Shown here piece after piece: positions 6,075 through 7,989 of a stretch of 7,989 nucleotides of DNA. The DNA lies in the NCBI GenBank assembly GCA_937864255.1, contig CALMIT010000889.1:1-7989 (forward strand), read 5' to 3'. Source of the stretch: an uncultured Saprospiraceae bacterium (GTDB lineage Bacteria > Bacteroidota > Bacteroidia > Chitinophagales > Saprospiraceae). Every line of letters starts with the position of its first letter. Position 1 is the stretch's first letter. The position numbers and the translations under genes were made by a program. The notes beneath the pieces are model-generated. The model was not told where the DNA came from and made no database searches. It worked only from the letters and a program-made list of their open reading frames with translations.

Positions 6075-7989
6075 ATGGGAGACGATAATCAAAATAATGA
6101 AAATAAGCCCAACTCCAAACTGGGTTCTTATTGGATATATGCAGTCATCGCGCTGGTATTGATAGGCTTGAATGTTTTTAGCATCAACAATGCCAGCAAC
6201 GATCCGATTCTCTGGAATCGTTTCAGGGAAATGGTGCTTTCGGGCGACGTAAAAAATATAGAAGTCATCAATGAAAAAATGGTGTACGTCTATATCAAAG
6301 ATGAAAAACTGAAAGACGAAAAATACAAGGACGCCGCACAGAGCAATTTCGGCGGCAACCGTCCCAATTACATTTTTGAAATAGGCTCGGTGGAATCTTT
6401 TGAATCCAAATTGGCCGATTTGCAAAAAGATATTCCTGATAGTCAGCGGCTTTATCCGAAATACGATACCCGTGTCAACTGGCTTCCCACCATCATCGGC
6501 TGGATTTTGCCGATTGTTATCATCGTGGTTTTGTGGATTTTTATCATGCGCCGCGTAGCCGGTGGTCCGGGCGGGGCAGGCTCCCAGATTTTTAATATCG
6601 GCAAATCCAAAGCCACACTTTTTGACAATAATGCGAAAGTGAACGTCACCTTCGCCGACGTAGCCGGACTGGACGAAGCAAAAGAAGAAGTGATGGAAGT
6701 GGTGGACTTTTTGAAAAATCCGAAAAAATATACCGCTTTGGGCGGAAAAATTCCGAAAGGCGTTTTGCTCGTTGGCCCTCCGGGAACGGGAAAAACACTT
6801 TTGGCGAAAGCCGTTGCCGGCGAAGCGGGCGTGCCTTTCTTTTCCATTTCAGGTTCTGATTTTGTGGAAATGTTTGTGGGTGTTGGCGCTTCGCGGGTGC
6901 GCGATCTTTTCCGCCAGGCCAGAGAGAAAGCGCCTTGTATCGTTTTTATTGACGAGATAGACGCGATAGGACGGGCGCGCGGCAGAAATAGTTTCACCGG
7001 CGGAAACGACGAACGCGAGAATACGCTCAATCAGCTTTTGGTGGAAATGGACGGTTTTTCAACCGACAAAGGCGTTATCCTGATGGCAGCTACCAACCGC
7101 CCCGATGTACTCGACACCGCGCTGATGCGCCCGGGTCGTTTTGACAGGGTGATAGGCATAGACCGCCCCGATCTGAAAGGTCGCGCCGCTATTTTTAATG
7201 TGCATTTGAAAAATATCAAAACGGGTGAAGATGTAAACTCGACTGTTTTGGCAGAAATGACGCCCGGCTTTGCCGGCGCTGAAATAGCGAATGTTTGCAA
7301 TGAAGCCGCGCTCATAGCTGCCCGCCGCAATAAAAGCTACGTGGAGTTGGATGATTTCAATTACGCACTTGACAAAGTGATTGGCGGACTGGAAAAGAAA
7401 AACAAACTCATTTCTCCCGAAGAAAAAGAGATTATTGCTTATCACGAGGCGGGTCACGCCATCTGCGGCTGGTTCCTCGAACACGCTTCGCCCCTGGTCA
7501 AAGTGACCATCGTGCCGCGCGGAATCGGTACGCTGGGCTACGCGCAGTACCTGCCAAAAGAAGAATACATCACCCGCACAGAGCAGATGCTCGACAGAAT
7601 TTGTATGACGCTGGGCGGACGCGCTGCGGAGAGCGTGGTTTTTGGAAAGATTTCCACCGGCGCTCAAAATGACCTCGATCAGGTTACCAAAATGGCTTAC
7701 AGCATGATTTCCATTTTTGGTATGAATGAAAAGGTGGGCAATGTGTCTTTCTACGGCATGTCGCAGGATAATTTTAATAAACCGTACAGTGACGAGACGG
7801 CAAAATTGATAGACGATGAAGTCAGAAAATTGATAGACCTGCAATACGAGCGTTCCAAAAATCTGCTCCGCGAACACCGCGAAGCCGCAGGCCTCACACT
7901 GCAAGTAGTGGCCGACAAGCTGCAAACCGACTTCAGCCTGGTGAGCAAGTGGGAACGCGGAGCGCGCAAGCCCGCACTAGAAGAAGTGG
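6075..7989 (+). CDS. ftsH: ATP-dependent zinc metalloprotease FtsH (3' incomplete)
   Basis: FtsH is the hexameric inner-membrane AAA+ protease that extracts and degrades membrane and short-lived cytosolic proteins. The frame is open from the ATG at 6075 to the window edge (638 codons). Membrane segments at about 20-36 and 138-160 flank a periplasmic domain. The AAA module has Walker A GPPGTGKT at 234-241, pore loop FVG at 267-269, Walker B with DEID at 293-296, and arginines R352, R355 and R358 in MRPGRFDR. The M41 protease has HEAGH at 457-461 and the third zinc ligand D533 in AQNDLDQ. All catalytic residues are present. No clear promoter or terminator is seen in the 83 bp after rsfS, so cotranscription is likely. 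From about residue 605 the sequence stops looking like FtsH (see the separate entry at 7866-7989): the final protease helices, with the usual LLExE-type motif, are absent. Confidence 0.95.
   Translation, partial: MGDDNQNNENKPNSKLGSYWIYAVIALVLIGLNVFSINNASNDPILWNRFREMVLSGDVKNIEVINEKMVYVYIKDEKLKDEKYKDAAQSNFGGNRPNYIFEIGSVESFESKLADLQKDIPDSQRLYPKYDTRVNWLPTIIGWILPIVIIVVLWIFIMRRVAGGPGGAGSQIFNIGKSKATLFDNNAKVNVTFADVAGLDEAKEEVMEVVDFLKNPKKYTALGGKIPKGVLLVGPPGTGKTLLAKAVAGEAGVPFFSISGSDFVEMFVGVGASRVRDLFRQAREKAPCIVFIDEIDAIGRARGRNSFTGGNDERENTLNQLLVEMDGFSTDKGVILMAATNRPDVLDTALMRPGRFDRVIGIDRPDLKGRAAIFNVHLKNIKTGEDVNSTVLAEMTPGFAGAEIANVCNEAALIAARRNKSYVELDDFNYALDKVIGGLEKKNKLISPEEKEIIAYHEAGHAICGWFLEHASPLVKVTIVPRGIGTLGYAQYLPKEEYITRTEQMLDRICMTLGGRAAESVVFGKISTGAQNDLDQVTKMAYSMISIFGMNEKVGNVSFYGMSQDNFNKPYSDETAKLIDDEVRKLIDLQYERSKNLLREHREAAGLTLQVVADKLQTDFSLVSKWERGARKPALEEV
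7866..7989 (+). other. XRE/Cro-type HTH-like segment in frame with ftsH
   Basis: Residues 598-638 of the ftsH frame read as the start of a Cro/C1-type helix-turn-helix. LREHREAAGLTLQ is the first helix and turn, VVADKL is helix 2, SLVSKWERG (621-629) is the recognition helix and its end, and RKPALEEV follows. Spacing and key residues (G606, A613, S624, W626, E627, G629, P633) fit the family consensus. The window ends before the domain's last helices. By hand count G+C is 70 of 112 at 7878-7989 against 48 of 120 at 7741-7860. All three lysines after residue 604 use AAG, whereas AAA dominates earlier in ftsH. LREHREA also fits the FtsH helix, so the switch lies within that shared stretch. It may be a true fusion or a chimeric assembly join. 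Confidence 0.65.

Noticed and set aside
6452..7030. 192-codon open frame on the minus strand
   Set aside because: It is antisense to the ftsH AAA module; its Ser/Pro/Lys-rich product is what the reverse of conserved AAA codons gives.
7059..7925. 288-codon open frame on the minus strand
   Set aside because: It is antisense to the ftsH protease domain, including HEAGH; the product is His/Phe/Val-rich with no domain I recognise.

Overview
This window carries ordinary housekeeping genes of a Bacteroidota bacterium, probably from the Saprospiria/Chitinophagia side. Three things point there. The gene set and order are typical: tsaE beside an alanine dehydrogenase, and birA divergent from an rsfS-ftsH pair. 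The biotin ligase is short and lacks a DNA-binding domain. The start regions are A/T-rich, have no Shine-Dalgarno sequence, and carry several matches to the Bacteroidota -7 box TAnnTTTG. The genus cannot be told from this sequence.

Layout. Positions 1-77 are intergenic and hold a degenerate tandem repeat with a 7-bp period. The minus strand then carries, in transcription order, tsaE (4090-3659), an ald-type alanine dehydrogenase (3592-2363) and a large membrane-associated patatin-like lipase (2351-78). The last two are 11 bp apart and probably share a transcript. A divergent promoter region (4091-4262) separates tsaE from rbfA (4263-4646, plus). rbfA ends tail to tail with birA (5419-4652, minus), with 5 bp between the stops. 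A second divergent region (5420-5607) holds a good promoter for rsfS, overlapping the birA start, and a 9-bp inverted repeat in the presumed rsfS leader. rsfS (5608-5991) is followed after 83 bp by ftsH (6075 to the window edge).

How the genes relate. rbfA, rsfS and tsaE serve translation (30S maturation, 50S silencing and tRNA t6A synthesis). birA activates biotin enzymes, ald links alanine to pyruvate, the patatin protein probably acts on membrane lipids, and FtsH is the membrane protein quality-control protease. No defence system, mobile element, CRISPR array or RNA gene was found.

The one striking oddity is at the right edge. The ftsH reading frame is normal up to about residue 604, then continues in frame into a segment that reads as an XRE/Cro-type helix-turn-helix instead of the usual FtsH C-terminus. 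Base composition and lysine codon use change at the same point. This is either a true gene fusion or replacement, or a chimeric assembly join at a short stretch shared by an ftsH gene and an XRE gene. The sequence alone cannot decide, and an artefact is at least as likely.
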